This document shows, in pieces, positions 32,476-44,700 of a stretch of 64,000 nucleotides of DNA. Source of the stretch: Siphonodentalium dalli (lineage: Eukaryota > Mollusca > Scaphopoda > Gadilida > Siphonodentaliidae); NCBI GenBank assembly GCA_032622095.1, contig CP136069.1, positions 156,109,043 to 156,173,042 of the forward strand. The letters run 5' to 3'. The position numbers and the translations under genes are program-made. Numbering within the stretch: position 1 is the stretch's first letter; each line of letters starts with the position of its first letter. The notes beneath the pieces are model-generated. The model ran no database searches. It worked only from the letters and a program-made list of their open reading frames with translations, and was not told where the DNA came from.

Positions 32476-34070
32476 AAAGTTAATCAGTATTTCACAGAAC
32501 TCAGTCTTTATCACTGACATTTTCCAATAGACCTCTCCGGTCAACACAATTGACAAAATATGCATTTAAGTACAGTTATATCCAGTACAAGTCATCCATA
32601 TGATAACTAAATTTGTTTAGTATTTTCGATCGTTTGGAAATAGAAAAAAATAAAACTGCCATCATTCTCAAAACAGAACTGTTGACTGTTGTGTTTATTA
32701 TATTTTCTATACCAGTTTTTACGACACAGACCATAATTGAACACACGGTTAGACCTATAAATTTGTCAGGTAGGCGGACTTTTTTCTCACCGCGTGGTTT
32801 TCTTGAGGCACCCGATGAAAAAATCGGTCATTTTTTAAATGAAGCCTAAATTTTTGACAGAGCTCTATTTTCACACCTTTTGAGAAGAGATATTCGTCTG
32901 TATGTTGATTTTATTGACATACATTTTTGGGTCTGTGTTGGATTTATTGTAAAATGAAACATGTACAAGGGTCTTGTGCCCTAATAGTTTGATACCAACA
33001 TCAATTATATATGGTACGGTGGTTTAAGCCGAAACACGAGTGTTACCAATAACCTATAAGTAATGTCTTAAATTGTAGTCACTGCGCGTCTTTAGCCCTA
33101 CCACCTCGCCCTCTATACTGGAATAATTATTTATGGTACATACACATTTCGTCACTTATTAAATACTTATTAAATACATTAACTAAAAAGCTCATTAAAG
33201 GAATGTGAATAATTCTGATATTCCGCCGATTTGGAATTCTCTCCAATTGGGTCGTAGCGTGCTCAAATTTATTTGCATTAAGACTTTTCACTGGCTTGTG
33301 ACAATAAATGGTGATCAATTTAAAACGATACAATCCTCACTTATTTCTCCGTGATATATCTTATCCTACTGTTAATAGTAAGTTCACCGACCCATTTTCA
33401 ACCACCGCCTGCATTCCCTTTCTCTTTCCTATCCCTTCACCTAAACTTTATTATTCGGACCACACAGAACCAAACCCGTCTGCTATACCCCAATGGTATC
33501 TATTGGGGTAACATTTATTTACTGAGGATAGGACTTAACAAAAGCCCCCAAGCTTGTTGCCCAATCCTCTTTTGAACACTAAATTTTTTTTATATGTTTT
33601 GTATTTATTGTATGTAATTATGTTCTGTATTAGTTCAAATTAAATATTGTTTAAACCAATTATATATGTTGTGTTCAAAGTTTCACCACATTGGGGAAAC
33701 TTTGAACACTGAGAGGTCCTTATATGAATTAATTAATTACGCTGTTCAAGTAAAGTCACGTATCAGCTTTGCATCTAGCAAACAATCTGGAATATATAAC
33801 ATATAGACACCACATTTGGTCTGACACCAATGTAAATCACATAGTAGACCCCATACCCTATATATACCCCCCCCCCCCCCAACCAAACACCCAACAGCTC
33901 CTGCCATCAGGACCTATCTGGGTATGTTTATCAATATTCCTTGTTTGGTGCCAACAAGAGATGGACTGTCGTCCGGTGCATACACACATGTGACATACCG
34001 TCTAGTATGGGCATACATGCAAAATATGAATCATGACAGATATATACTCAGACAAACATGCCCAACAATG
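32476..34070. other. no gene seen
   Basis: Contains only a small hairpin (about 33670-33711, GTGTTCAAAGTTTC/GAAACTTTGAACAC) and a poly-C run near 33870. Overlapping short ORFs have no recognised domain. Confidence 0.45.
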
Positions 34071-34071
34071 T

Positions 34072-34390
34072 TCAGATAAACAAAAATGAATAACTCAAGA
34101 ACGGAAAACCCGAACAAAATGATTGAACACTTCTCTGAATGTCCTCATAGTAGTGAACATCCATACCATATTTCATTGAGATCTGAGTACTACTGTTCAA
34201 GTTATGACTGAATACACATCGGACGGACCAAAAAGACAACAATTCCAGATACACAGCGATGAATAACTCGAGCATGGAAAACCTGAACAAAACGATTGGA
34301 CCCTAAATATTGAATGTACTCGTAGTAGTGAACATCAATATACCAAATTTCGATCCGAGCGCTACTGTTCAAGTTATGACCTAAGCAGAC
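34072..34390. repeat. direct repeat of 'gaataactc..gaacaaaa.gattg' type
   Basis: Two units (about 34086-34210 and 34260-34385) share AATAACTC, GGAAAACC.GAACAAAA, GTAGTGAACAT and CTACTGTTCAAGTTATGAC. A relative of the mollusc-type dispersed repeat at 31860. Non-coding. Confidence 0.65.
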
Positions 34391-35488
34391 AAAAACAAAT
34401 ACTTTAATATTATCATGATGAATATTTATATGCTTAGCTACTCAACTTGTATTCATTTTATACCGTTGATACCCCCCCCCCCTTGTGGTACAAAACCGCT
34501 CTCCCCAGAGTACCAATTGAATACAGCACCCTAGACACATCCTCAAATACTCCAATAGCCATGCAATGTTCGGCAAGTGCTTATAGGACTAGAGATTAAC
34601 TCATTACACATCGTGCCGAAAGCGGCGGTTCGTCGCTTAGAGGATTCGTCACCGAGATATTTGTAACTGATGATGATATCGATGAAATTCTGATTTTAAC
34701 ATATTACACTTCTTTTTACACTACATATGCATACACTATTTCCTGCTCTGCTCCTACAACATACATGTATATATATATATATACATGGCTATAAATTTCA
34801 TTCGGCCCTTTGCTAACGCTCCAAGTTACTTTCTAAATTGATAATAGCCCAACATCAGGTTACGGTCTTTGTACTCCCATTTGTTAACTGTGATGACGGT
34901 GTTTTTGCCGTGATTTTAACTATATTTAATATTTGGACCTCTTGCAAGGCACTCCATCATAGTTACCACATGGCATACACAGTCTTTATGTGAGTAGCAT
35001 ATCAAATTGTATACTCCACCGCCAAGCTACCAATTATCTTGTGTGCATACGAGTGGTTTCGAACATACCCTCGGTCTAGTGACATTCCTTGCAACCCTTG
35101 AATAATTTCACAACAAGTGCATATAGGACTAGAGATTAACTCTCAGAATTACTGGTACAAGGACGTGCAACATTAACTTTTCAAAATGTTCCCAGGAAAG
35201 AGCTATATAGATTATCCCACCAGGGTACTAAACTGCTAGTAGTTTAATTGACTATATCCACTATTCACCCCACATGTTAGTAGGGGTCAGATTTGTGGAA
35301 TAATTAGGGCCACATTCGGCGAACATGATGTTAACGCCCCCATACCATGTATTAGGTTGGCCAAGCTGACTCGCACACCACATATATCAAACCTGAGCCT
35401 CTATAAAAGAGATTCTGGTTATGCTCATGCATGTACCACACTACAGGTGACACCAGGCCAGTGTGCCATTTATGTGATACTGACAGCT
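34391..35488. other. no gene seen
   Basis: AT-rich, with a poly-C run at about 34472 and a (TA)n run at about 34770. 'ATAGGACTAGAGATTAACTC' occurs twice (34585 and 35125), a small dispersed duplication. Confidence 0.45.
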
Positions 35489-35633
35489 AAAATAACTAGA
35501 ATGCACTCAGAGAGATGCCAACGTGCGCAAACATGTAATAAACAATAATTTAAAAAATAATTTCACTGCATTTTACTTAATTTATTTAATTTAATTTAAT
35601 ATAATGTTAGCAAAAAAAGACAATTACAATCTT
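35489..35633 (+). repeat. dispersed repeat, inverted partner at 58361-58497
   Basis: ACTAGAATGCACTCAGAGAG, ATGCCAACGTGCGCAAACAT and TTAATTTATTTAATTTAATT run in this order. Their reverse complements run in mirror order at 58497-58361. The match stops after GCAAAAAAAGACAATTAC. Confidence 0.85.
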
Positions 35634-35648
35634 CAGTAATTATTTTTA

Positions 35649-35760
35649 GGGGATAACAGTGTGGTGTTTTGTGATTTCGGAAAGGTACATGGCGAATATA
35701 CTGTGGCAAATTTAGTTAATAGGCGACGGCGAAATCACAAAACACCACACTGTTATCCCC
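35649..35760. mobile_element. 112-bp TIR MITE
   Basis: Nearly perfect 30-bp inverted ends, GGGGATAACAGTGTGGTGTT at the left and its complement at the right edge. A half copy (GGGGTATAACGTTGTGGTGTT) lies at about 36183-36228. TSD unclear. Confidence 0.8.
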
Positions 35761-36374
35761 ATTCTAATGCTCTTCGAATTTAAAAATATTATTTAGACAA
35801 ACAAATGGCTCGTAATTATCAACGAAATGTGCGGCCATAGAAAACACTCAGCCAATTCACGACTTTTTATTTTAAATTTAATGCGCTAGATAAAATATAG
35901 TCCCCCCAGTTACCATCGCTCTTATCGTTAAAAATACTGATAAACATGAAAAATTGCCACCTCAAATAGAAATAAATATGCACAACAATTAGTTTATGCA
36001 TGTACCTGATGTCTTTTTCAGATGTTTACCACTTACAAATTGCGGTTTTGATTTTACCGCGATCTTGAAGTTGAATTGAAACAATGGGAAATTGGTTACT
36101 CAATGCGATGTATTTCACGCCGTGTCTGTCGCGGTTTCATGTCAAGAAATTTGGTCAAATGATATCGAGACACTGACATTGGTGGGGTATAACGTTGTGG
36201 TGTTTTGTATTTTCTGAAAGTACATGTTTACAGGGCGAATGTACTGACTGTCAATTTTCGTCAAAAGCCACATCGCTGGTTTGTTTATATAGCAACGAGC
36301 TAGTAACGGAAGTCAGTGTCAAGGGCGTCAACTCTATAATCTACTCCGTAACTTCGCCGGTATGTACTGCGTAA
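35761..36374. other. no gene seen
   Basis: Contains the half-MITE at 36183-36228. No coding signal. Confidence 0.45.
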
Positions 36375-36462
36375 GGGTGACGTCATGGAGTGAAATCGGT
36401 AGGGTGACACCAACGTACGTACCTACGAATCTGACTGATCGCCATACTGTTGCACGAGCGCA
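36375..36462 (+). repeat. dispersed repeat, inverted partner at 57488-57570
   Basis: GACGTCATGGAGTG, GTGACACCAACGTA, CCTACGAATCTG and TGATCGCCATACTGTTGC recur as reverse complements in mirror order at 57570-57488. With 35489-35633 it brackets about 0.97 kb, close to the 1.0 kb between the partner blocks. Confidence 0.8.
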
Positions 36463-36466
36463 CGTA

Positions 36467-38990
36467 ATAATATGATCATACGTAAACGTAATTTGCGCCC
36501 GTTTGTTACTGTTCATGGGATTATTGGATGAATTTTTATCTTTAGAAGGATTTGATGATAAACCGTAACGGGACACAAGACAATCATATATATGTAAATA
36601 ATCACATATAATGTAAATGTTTGGCAGATGTGTCGTTTATCCTGATCGTGTAATACGTTTCTCAGCTGTCTGGCCATCGACGCAGTTCTCAGTGTCTGGA
36701 GTTTTGCGCGCCGATGTAGGTTGTGACGTCATCGTGCACGTCTTGGTGTCATGACGCCTTTACTGGTTTTCCAAAAAGTTATCTTAAAAGGACTCTGCGA
36801 TCTTTCAATCGGAACTTATAGTTTCCGTTTGTCGGCCTTGAACTTTGAGAATAATTCATCAATCTTTTAGGCGAAAATACCGTTAGAAAATGGAAGATAA
36901 TATCTAAACGGCCAGTAAGGCCCCTATATTCCTCTTTCGGGGCAAATATTTTTAATAATTTTATAAAATATGTAAACAAAACTTTTTCATGCAATTTAAC
37001 TTTTTTGTTAACCAGAGCTTCAGATGGTTTAATTTACATTTATTTTTTTTTAAATATCTTTGGTTTTAGGAGCATGTTGTTCCTACATATGATGAAGTAT
37101 AGCTAACATTGCCGGAACAAATTTGTTTATTTTTGCCCTGGAGCATTTTGCCCAATTACACATTTCGAGGTGGTATTAATCAATACAAAATGGCGGCCGT
37201 CGGCAACAATAATTTTGGAGTCGGCTGACCCTTGAGTTATGAATAAATTAACTATTTTTGGTAAGTTCAATCTATTTTAAGATTGGGCTGAAAAAGTCGA
37301 TTAGTATATCTCATATCCGCATACGTATACCATAGGTCGCTAATATGATCATGTACGTACACGTAATTTGCGCCCGCTTATTACTGCTCATGGGATTATC
37401 GGATGAATTGTTATCTTTATAGAAGGATTTGATGATAACCCCTAAGGGTGGATACACACGTGCATGTAATCTCTGTAATTATCGTGTATTTGGCGTTTTA
37501 CATGGATCATACAGACGATGTAATATGTGTCCACAGACAACCCAATCATTGCCTACGTGTTGAACGCACTGAGTTCTAGCTCCAATTAAGTCGGAATGTA
37601 GATAAGCCGTTAACTTGGACCGAGTCGCCAGGCCACTTAAAATAATTGTTCGCGGGATAACCCATATGGTAGACTTTCTATTTAAATAATTACCAGTCCT
37701 CTCTTATTTATAGCAGTGGTGGATCATGATTTCCCCGACGCATGCAGGGGCTATATATGACCCCGAAAGGTATACCAGGCGGGGTGGCTAACTCTGAGCT
37801 ATTTAAGTAAAACATATCATATTGTACCTTCTTGCCCAGATTATTCCGACCGATACATTCAACTAAGTCCCTCAGCGATTTGAACCTTTCGAGACCCCAC
37901 CCAAACAAGCATCATGGTTGAAAATGTTCTACATCAAGTCTGTATATGCCAGACGTATGGCTTCTGGTGGTCGTGCATTAATAAAATGCCAGATATCACA
38001 CAGACTTAAGTAATTTCCAAATCCGTAAGATAAGACATGTTTTGGACTGGCATTAAATGTACTGATAGAAGACAATTTGACTTCGATTAGCACTGCTCAC
38101 TTGTCTGGCCTGTTAACAATGAACCGCTCGCGCGCAGGTGATTAATGTTGTCAATTATTGGTGTGGCCATGACAAATACATGTATTTTACATACAGAAAT
38201 GACATGCATGTGTGTATCCACCGTAATTATAATCGGACACAAGAAAATGATATGTACAATGTATGTAAATATTCACATATAACGTAAATGTGGATATTTA
38301 GCCTGCCATGTAATACGAGTCTCAGCTGTCTGGCCATCGACGCAGTCCTGTCTGGAATTTTGCGCGCCGGTGTAGGTAGTGACGTCATGATGTACGTCTT
38401 GATGTCATGACGCCTTTACTGGTTTCCCAAGAAGCAATCTTAAAATGACTCTGCGATCTTTCAATCGGAACTTAAAGTTTCCGTTTGTCGGCCTTGAACT
38501 TTGAGAATATTTCATCAATTTTTTAGGCGGAAATACCGTAAGAAAATTGAAGATAATATGTAAACGGCCAGCAAGGTCGCTAGACTCCTCTTTCGGGGTA
38601 AATATTTTTAATAATTTTATGAAATATGTAAACAAAACTTTTTCATGCAATTTAACTTTATTGTTAACCAGAGCTTTTGTTCAATTTACATTCACTTTTT
38701 GAAAATATATTTGGCTTTAGGAGCATGATGTTCCTACATATGATGAAGTATAGCTAACATTTGCTAGATCAAAGTTTTTTTATTTTTGCCCTGGAGCATT
38801 TTGCCCAATTACACATTTCGAGGTGGCATTAATCAATACAAAATGGCGACCGTTGCCAACAATAGAATTTTGGACTCCGCTGACCCTGGCTGACCCTTCA
38901 GTTATGAATAAATCATCCTATTTTAGGTGATTTCAATTTATTTTTAGATTGGGCCGAAAAAGTCGATTAGTATATATCTCATATTCGCAT
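36467..38990. repeat. direct segmental duplication of about 870 bp, second copy interrupted
   Basis: Copy 1 is about 36467-37335. Copy 2 starts at about 37344 and runs to 37445, then resumes at 38224-38990. Shared strings include GTAATTTGCGCCCG, GAAGGATTTGATGATAA, CAGCTGTCTGGCCATCGACG, GACTCTGCGATCTTTCAATC and AGGAGCATG. Copies differ at roughly one base in ten by eye. Both carry TGACGTCA near the same place. The mirrored minus-strand ORFs (36779-36994 and 38405-38650, both starting MHEKVLFTYFIKLLKIF) reflect duplication of an AT-rich frame rather than a demonstrated gene. Confidence 0.85.
37446..38223. mobile_element. TIR element inserted in the second duplicate
   Basis: Ends GGTGGATACACACGTGCATG and CATGCATGTGTGTATCCACC are inverted. 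TAA occurs just outside both ends, offset by a base. The insertion splits the duplicate between TGATGATAA and CGGACACAAG, which are about 20 bp apart in copy 1. No transposase ORF. Confidence 0.75.
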
Positions 38991-39288
38991 ACGTATACCT
39001 TGGTCGCTTCGCTTCCGCGGCTTCGCTGCGGGAGAGCGGGCGCTATAATCAGTATACTGAAACATAACTTTTGAATGACTGGGGATACTTTGAGTGTTCA
39101 GAGTATCCCCATCCCAGAAGATACACCTGAGATTGTATGGTTCTGACTTAGGCCTATATCTAATCATAACTTAGAGTATTTTCTGGGTTCCATTGACCTA
39201 TAAACAACATTAAAACAATGTTTCTTGGGAAGTTTATCACAGCCATCTGCATTTTTGTTTGAAAGTTGATAGATGTAAAATGTTAATA
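38991..39288. other. no gene seen
   Basis: Includes a GC-rich stretch (CGCTTCCGCGGCTTCGCTGCG, about 39010) near the end of the duplication. No gene recognised. Confidence 0.4.
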
Positions 39289-40205
39289 GCAACTACGAAG
39301 GGTGCTTATACCTAAGGCAGGTGAATGACGTCATATAATTTGTTTCTATATCCATCAGTGATTTTTCAAGATCGCGGAATTGGGAATGGAGCATCGCGAT
39401 TAAAATTGAAGTACAACTTACGAAGAATTCCCACCTGATTTAGACCTATTCATTTCATTTAGACAAATTTCGTTGATTAGCTTAATGAAAACGAAAAATG
39501 AAGACGTCATGACACGGTTTCTGACGTCATTTTGGATTTGTAGGCCAGAATACAGACAAAATTGAACAATCCACGTCACGTCTTATCAAGTTGTCATGTC
39601 GTCTCCGTCTGTATGATGTTACATAAATTATTCTTCGCATTACGTCGCCGACAAAGGGCAAATTTGAGGCACAACAAGCTGTGTGGTTGCTCCACTACGT
39701 GTCACGTACGATTCATATCAGCAACCACCAAGGGTGCTTATACCCAAGGCAGGTGAATGACGTCATTTAATTTGTTTCTATATCCATCAGTGATTTTTCA
39801 AGATCGCGGGTATAGATTTTGGAGAAATTGTCACGTGACTTCCGGTTAGCAACCGTGTGGAGATTGCAAAAAAAACGCGTAATTGGAAATGAAGCATCTT
39901 GATAATAATGAAAGTAACTACTTCACAACTTACGAAGAATTCACATGTGATTTAAGTCTATTAATTTCTTTTAGACCAATTTCGTTGGTCAGCTTAACGA
40001 AAACGAAAAATGAAGAAGTCATGACGATAATCCAGACAAGATTTTAGAATCCGCGACACGTCTTGTCAATTTGGCATGTCGTCTCCGTTGTGACCACTGC
40101 ATGGTGTTACATAAATTATTCTTAGCTTTATGTCGCCGAAAAAAGGCAAATTTGAGGCACATCGTGTGTGTTGCTCCACTGCGTGTCACGTACGATTCAT
40201 ATTAT
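39289..40205. repeat. tandem direct duplication, 430-480-bp units
   Basis: Unit 1 is about 39289-39719 and unit 2 about 39720-40205. Both begin GCAAC.AC.AAGGGTGCTTAT and include GGTGAATGACGTCAT, ATCCATCAGTGATTTTTCAA, TTCGTTG.T.AGCTTAA.GA, ATGTCGTCTCCGT and CGTACGATTCATAT. TGACGTCA is retained in both. No conserved ORF. Confidence 0.85.
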
Positions 40206-41280
40206 CCTATATGTGATCACCATGTGATATTTGCTCCGGGACTGAAATTAAAATTTTCATCCGAAATAACCTGTTTCTGAATATAAAGAAAATGAGGAAA
40301 CTGTAACACAGTACCATGTTCCTCAAACAAATTACAAATACGTAGTTTAAATTTTATTTTAGCAAACAAGCAATAGTCATTTATTACTGGGAATAAATAA
40401 TTATTTTTCAGGAAGAGCGTTCAAAGTTACCCCCTTGTTCAAAGTATCCCCGTGCAACGGTACCAGAGAATGGGGCGATAACCATCGCAATGCAATGTCT
40501 TATAAAACCTATAGTCCTATTATATGCATTGCATTTTGCAATACTAGGACATAACCGTGACCAGTTCTATTAAAAATGGCAACCAGATTGGTACCCACAA
40601 GTGAGAGTATTAACACATTTTACATTTAGTCGGATTCCTTATGTCGAAAAAAATGGTCGCGCATTTTCGGAATGTTAAAAGCGATATGACAACGGTTTCT
40701 ATACCACCAGTGTGTCTATTTTCAAAATCTACCTGTTTCCAGCTTGATATTTTAGTGGAAACAGGTTTGTGTGAGGCTTTTGTTTGTGTACCCCTCTATT
40801 TTTCCCTTTCCACCTGGTAATAAAAAACATGCTATTACGCATAGCCAGTTCGGTAAGTGGCTTTCTTTGTTGCTGGAAATCGAAAAACAGGGAGAGATCT
40901 TGCCATAAATTGCATAATTACATCTCTTAATGTGGAATTTTATCATAAAATCATCAGATGAATTGTATTTATGACTGAATTTTCAATTTTCTTACCCAAA
41001 TATTAAGGTATTGACCGTATTGTATATTCTTAAAATCAGCTACATCACAGATAGACGACCAAGGACAATCTACAAGGATATCTTGATCATATATCACAAA
41101 CAAAACTCCGATACATCAATTTTTTGTAAAGATATCGCAGAAAAGCTAACCCTACCCCCACCATCGCTGATTTCACGACAAGTCAGATTCTTTTGGTCGA
41201 AAAAACGGTCGCGCAATTTCGGAATGTCAAACATGACATCCGAACGGTTTATTTATCAATAGCGTGTCTACTTTCAGAGT
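40206..41280. other. no gene seen
   Basis: Two phrases recur here (GGTCGCGCATTTTCGGAATGT at about 40650 and GGTCGCGCAATTTCGGAATGT at about 41205), each followed by CATGACA- or GATATGACA-like sequence and ACGGTTT. This suggests another diverged direct duplication about 550 bp apart. No coding region. Confidence 0.5.
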
Positions 41281-41284
41281 CTAC

Positions 41285-41367
41285 CTAATAGGTCTTCGGA
41301 AAACCGGTCTGACACCCTTCCACCATCCGTCATAAGGGTGTCAGACCGGTTTTCCGAAGACCTATTA
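41285..41367. repeat. hairpin at the left shoulder of the foldback element
   Basis: AATAGGTCTTCGGAAAACCGGTC and its complement face each other around CCTTCCACCATCCGTCATAA. It may be a broken extra copy of the element end, because GTCTTCGGAAAA also marks the right end of the foldback at 42541. Confidence 0.75.
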
Positions 41368-42575
41368 CTACGAAGGCCCACAACTCCGAAGACCCGATTC
41401 TCCGACAGCCCACAACTCCGAAGACCCGATTCTCCGACGGCCCATAACTCCGAAGATCCGATTCTCCGAAAGCCCATAACTCCGAAGGGCCGATTCTCCG
41501 AAGACCTATAACTCCGAAGACCTATAACTCCGAAGGGCCGATTCTCCGAAGACCTATAACTCCGAAGGCCCGATTCTCCGACGGCCCATAACTCCGAAGG
41601 TCCGATTTTGTTTTATCGGGGTATTATCGTTTACTAAATAGTGTACAGTTCAGTCGCGAAGCCAAGGGGTCCCAAAATTCCCACTGCCCCCATTAAACCT
41701 CTACTTGCTATTTCAGACAATATGGGCCCCTACCAAAACATGTCCAATGTCATGTAAACGCCCGGAAATCGTTCATGGGGCATAAAAATATTCAAACTTT
41801 TCCTACTGCCCCCACCTAAATGGGAATCCTGGCCCGCCACTGACTATACACCAGATACTATAACTTTACGTTGGCCCATGAGATGCCAGAGTAAAATGTA
41901 CAGGGGTGAACGGGGAAGAACTTGTCGCCCCTGTGCATGTTAGGCTACTCTGACATTCTTGCAGCGTTTCGTTATAATATACCCGGTGCACACCAGTGGC
42001 GGCGCCAGTGTTCCCATTTAGGGGTGCACATTAATTAGCATATGTGGGGGATATATCATGCATATGATATGCCGAAAGCATATCACGAAGGCCTGATTTG
42101 GGGAGCGCATACATGGGAGGGGTCGCCCCCAATCGTTGGTCCGGGGGCTCCCCTGGGCAGGAACACTGTGAATATTTGAATGCCTAGGAGGGATTTCCTG
42201 ACGTTTATATGACATTTGACATGTTTTTTGGGGGCGGTCTTCCCTAGGGCCCCATTGACCCCGCCACTGGACTGTACACTATTTAATAAGCGATAAAACA
42301 TGATCTTCGGAGAATCGGACCTTCGGAGAATCAGCCCTTCGGAGAATCGGCCCTTCGGAGTTATAGACCTTCGGAGTTATGGGCGTTCGGAGTTATAGTC
42401 CTTCGGAGTTATGGGCTTTCGGAGTTATGGGTCTTCGGAGTTATGGGATTTCGGAGAATCGGGACTTCGGAGTTATGGGCTTTCGGAGAATCGAGGCGTC
42501 GGAGAATCTGACCTTCGGAGAATCGGACCTTCGAGTTATGGGTCTTCGGAAAAACGCTACGTAACCGTCATAAGG
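41329..42575. mobile_element. foldback element with CCGA tandem-array arms (MULE-like TSD)
   Basis: Candidate element 41338-42566 lies between 9-bp repeats GTCATAAGG (41329-41337 and 42567-42575). The left arm (about 41355-41605) is a tandem array of 15-16-bp units of two kinds, ATAACTCCGAAGG and GATTCTCCGAAGG. The right arm (about 42303-42552) is the same array inverted. Inside lie the inverted AAATAGTGTACAGT/ACTGTACACTATTT (about 41638 and 42270) and a 0.6-kb spacer with GGCCCGCCACTG-type sequence. The ends outside the arrays differ, so the exact boundary is uncertain. The minus-strand ORF 41274-41477 and the plus-strand ORFs 42379-42620 are array translations. Confidence 0.8.
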
Positions 42576-42590
42576 TATCATGACTCCATC

Positions 42591-42664
42591 TGTTGTGAAC
42601 AAACCATCGACTTAGCTTAATGGATCGTGTTGTGAACAAACCATCGACTTAGCTTAATGGATCG
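42591..42664. repeat. perfect 37-bp tandem duplication
   Basis: Two identical units starting TGTTGTGAACAAACCATCGA and ending TGGATCG lie immediately next to the foldback's right flank. Confidence 0.95.
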
Positions 42665-42719
42665 TTCTATACTTGGGCTTTGAACTGTGACGTCCCATGG
42701 CGATCAACCCTCTGGGTCG

Positions 42720-43275
42720 TGGTATTTTCGCTTAAATTAGATAGTGTCTATAGTCGGATGATATTGGTTATGTTCAAATGGTGACACATGTATGAAACTG
42801 TACAGGTCTGTGCCCCATGGGCCATTGATCATTATAAGATCGAGAAACTTAGCATATATAGGCAACTACCAGGAATTGACTGGAAATTGCAATTATAGCT
42901 TATATCGTCGTAATTCAACGCCAGTGTTTGCATTTCCGATGCTGTTGATACCCAAATGTGAAATTTTAGATATACCTGACCATCAGAGTGAACCAAATGT
43001 CTTATTTAAAGTTAGCAACAGTTGCTATATAAAATACCACAATGGTGTACTAATCATTCATTGGTATTTTTGCTTAATTTAGTCAGTGTCTAATCACATG
43101 GTGCTGGTTTTGTTCCAAGTTGGGCACATGTATGTCTAAAAATGTGCAGGCATGTTCTGCATAGGCCACTGATCATTATAAGATCGGGAGACTTTGCCAC
43201 CCGATAGCTCATTAGTAACGGTTTTACTAAGCACCTACTTGGAATTTGCAGGAAAATGAAATTATAGTTGATATA
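42720..43275. repeat. tandem direct duplication, about 340-bp units
   Basis: Unit 1 (42720-43060) and unit 2 (43061 to about 43275) share GGTATTTT.GCTTAA.TTAG, CACATGTATG, GGCCA.TGATCATTATAAGAT and GAAATTATAG-like sequence. The units are clearly diverged. ORFs here are not conserved. Confidence 0.7.
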
Positions 43276-43940
43276 TATTTTACTCATTAAGCTCTACTTT
43301 AGTGAAAATCCGAATTTACTTGATTGTCACAGCTATACATGAAGCGTGAAGATTAGTTGTGGTTAGAATATTGACTGTGAATGTTGGGTTTCAGTCGCTG
43401 TACTGAAGTTCGCCAAATGTAACTGGCGTGGGAAGTGTGAAAGCAAAGCCTATACTGCTATAGTAAAGATCTCAGCTGCACTGAAATGTCAATTTGTCAG
43501 TAGCACAAATCCTGCGAAAACACAGAATCTCCCAGTGTATGCGGGATAGACTCAATGACAACGATGGAGTTAATGACTATGAACAACTATCATCTATACC
43601 TGAGTATTTGTGACACTACATCCCGTTATGATAAACGATGTGGCTTCAAAAACTAGTCAGTGGACAACAAGACGGACAAGTATCAAATAAAACAATAATT
43701 TAATATGTAATCACATCGTGAAACTTCAGTCTTGTTGGGAATATTTTCGTTTGACTCAACAAACTGCATATTATCGAAATTACAAAACCATCCGACACTT
43801 ACTTTTGCCAATTACTGTGTCTTGAGGCATAACTATATCATATATTGCAACTATTAAATCACAAATAGTTACAGTGGGTCACACACGAGTGTTAATCTTC
43901 ACATAGCATTGCAAGGATCGCCAATAAGTGATATTACAAT
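43276..43940. other. no gene seen
   Basis: Nothing recognised on either strand. Confidence 0.4.
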
Positions 43941-43964
43941 CAACGTTTGAGCATAACACGACAT

Positions 43965-44195
43965 TCTCCATAGGGTTCAGTGTTAAATTTTGATCGCAAC
44001 TGTAGCCAGCAAGAATTATCTGATCACATCCAATCTTTTTTAAACTATGTCTGTGTTTCATACTTAGTATTTTTTAGGAATATCAGTACGCGCATATCAT
44101 CATACGCAAAATGGCGCCATTTATCCAAAATACTAGAATCTCCATAGGGCTCAGTTAAATTGTGATCGCAACTGTAGCCAGCAAGAATGAACTAG
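43965..44195. repeat. short direct duplication
   Basis: TCTCCATAGGG.TCAGT and GATCGCAACTGTAGCCAGCA occur at about 43968-44015 and again at about 44142-44190. Confidence 0.8.
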
Positions 44196-44549
44196 TAGTT
44201 TTGAGAACTTTCAAATCGCACCGACCATACGCCAGATGGCACCATCTATCGTTTTCTGCAAATACGAAACGCTCTCTAAATTAAGTTGACCCCGATTTAG
44301 GCCAACCCGCCAAAATTCAAGAATGGAAACAAGTCAATCCCGAAAACACACCTACTAGGCATACGGAATCCGTTTTCAGATCGCTTTTAACAAACCAAAA
44401 ATGCAAAATGACATAAGGAATCCGACTATGAATGTACTGCATGGTATGCAAGGAGAGTGCACGGTTAGTGTGCACGGACCCCCACCCGCCCCACCTGTGA
44501 TATCACTCTAATTAATAACAAGATTGTTTTTGTAATACTTACATATATA

Positions 44550-44700
44550 GAGGATATGAAATGAGTGTTTCTCTCATGTGATATTTATGAAACGAGTCTA
44601 AGAATTTTCAATTTTCTCGAGCCTCCGGCGAGAGAAAACTGAAAAATCGTGACGAGTTTCATAAATATCATATGAAAGAAACACGAATTACATATTCTAT
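44550..44700. repeat. imperfect inverted repeat
   Basis: ATGAGTGTTTCTCTCATGTGATATTTATGAAACG is mirrored by CGAGTTTCATAAATATCATATGAAAGAAACACG, around a centre TCTCGAGCCTCCGGCGAGAG. The flank GAATTACATATTCTATTTAT recurs at about 44926. Confidence 0.75.

Noticed and set aside
36779-38650. Paired minus-strand ORFs (MHEKVLFTYFIKLLKIF...) as a duplicated gene
   Set aside because: Similarity follows from DNA-level duplication of the whole segment, including non-coding flanks. The frames are short, AT-driven and domain-free.
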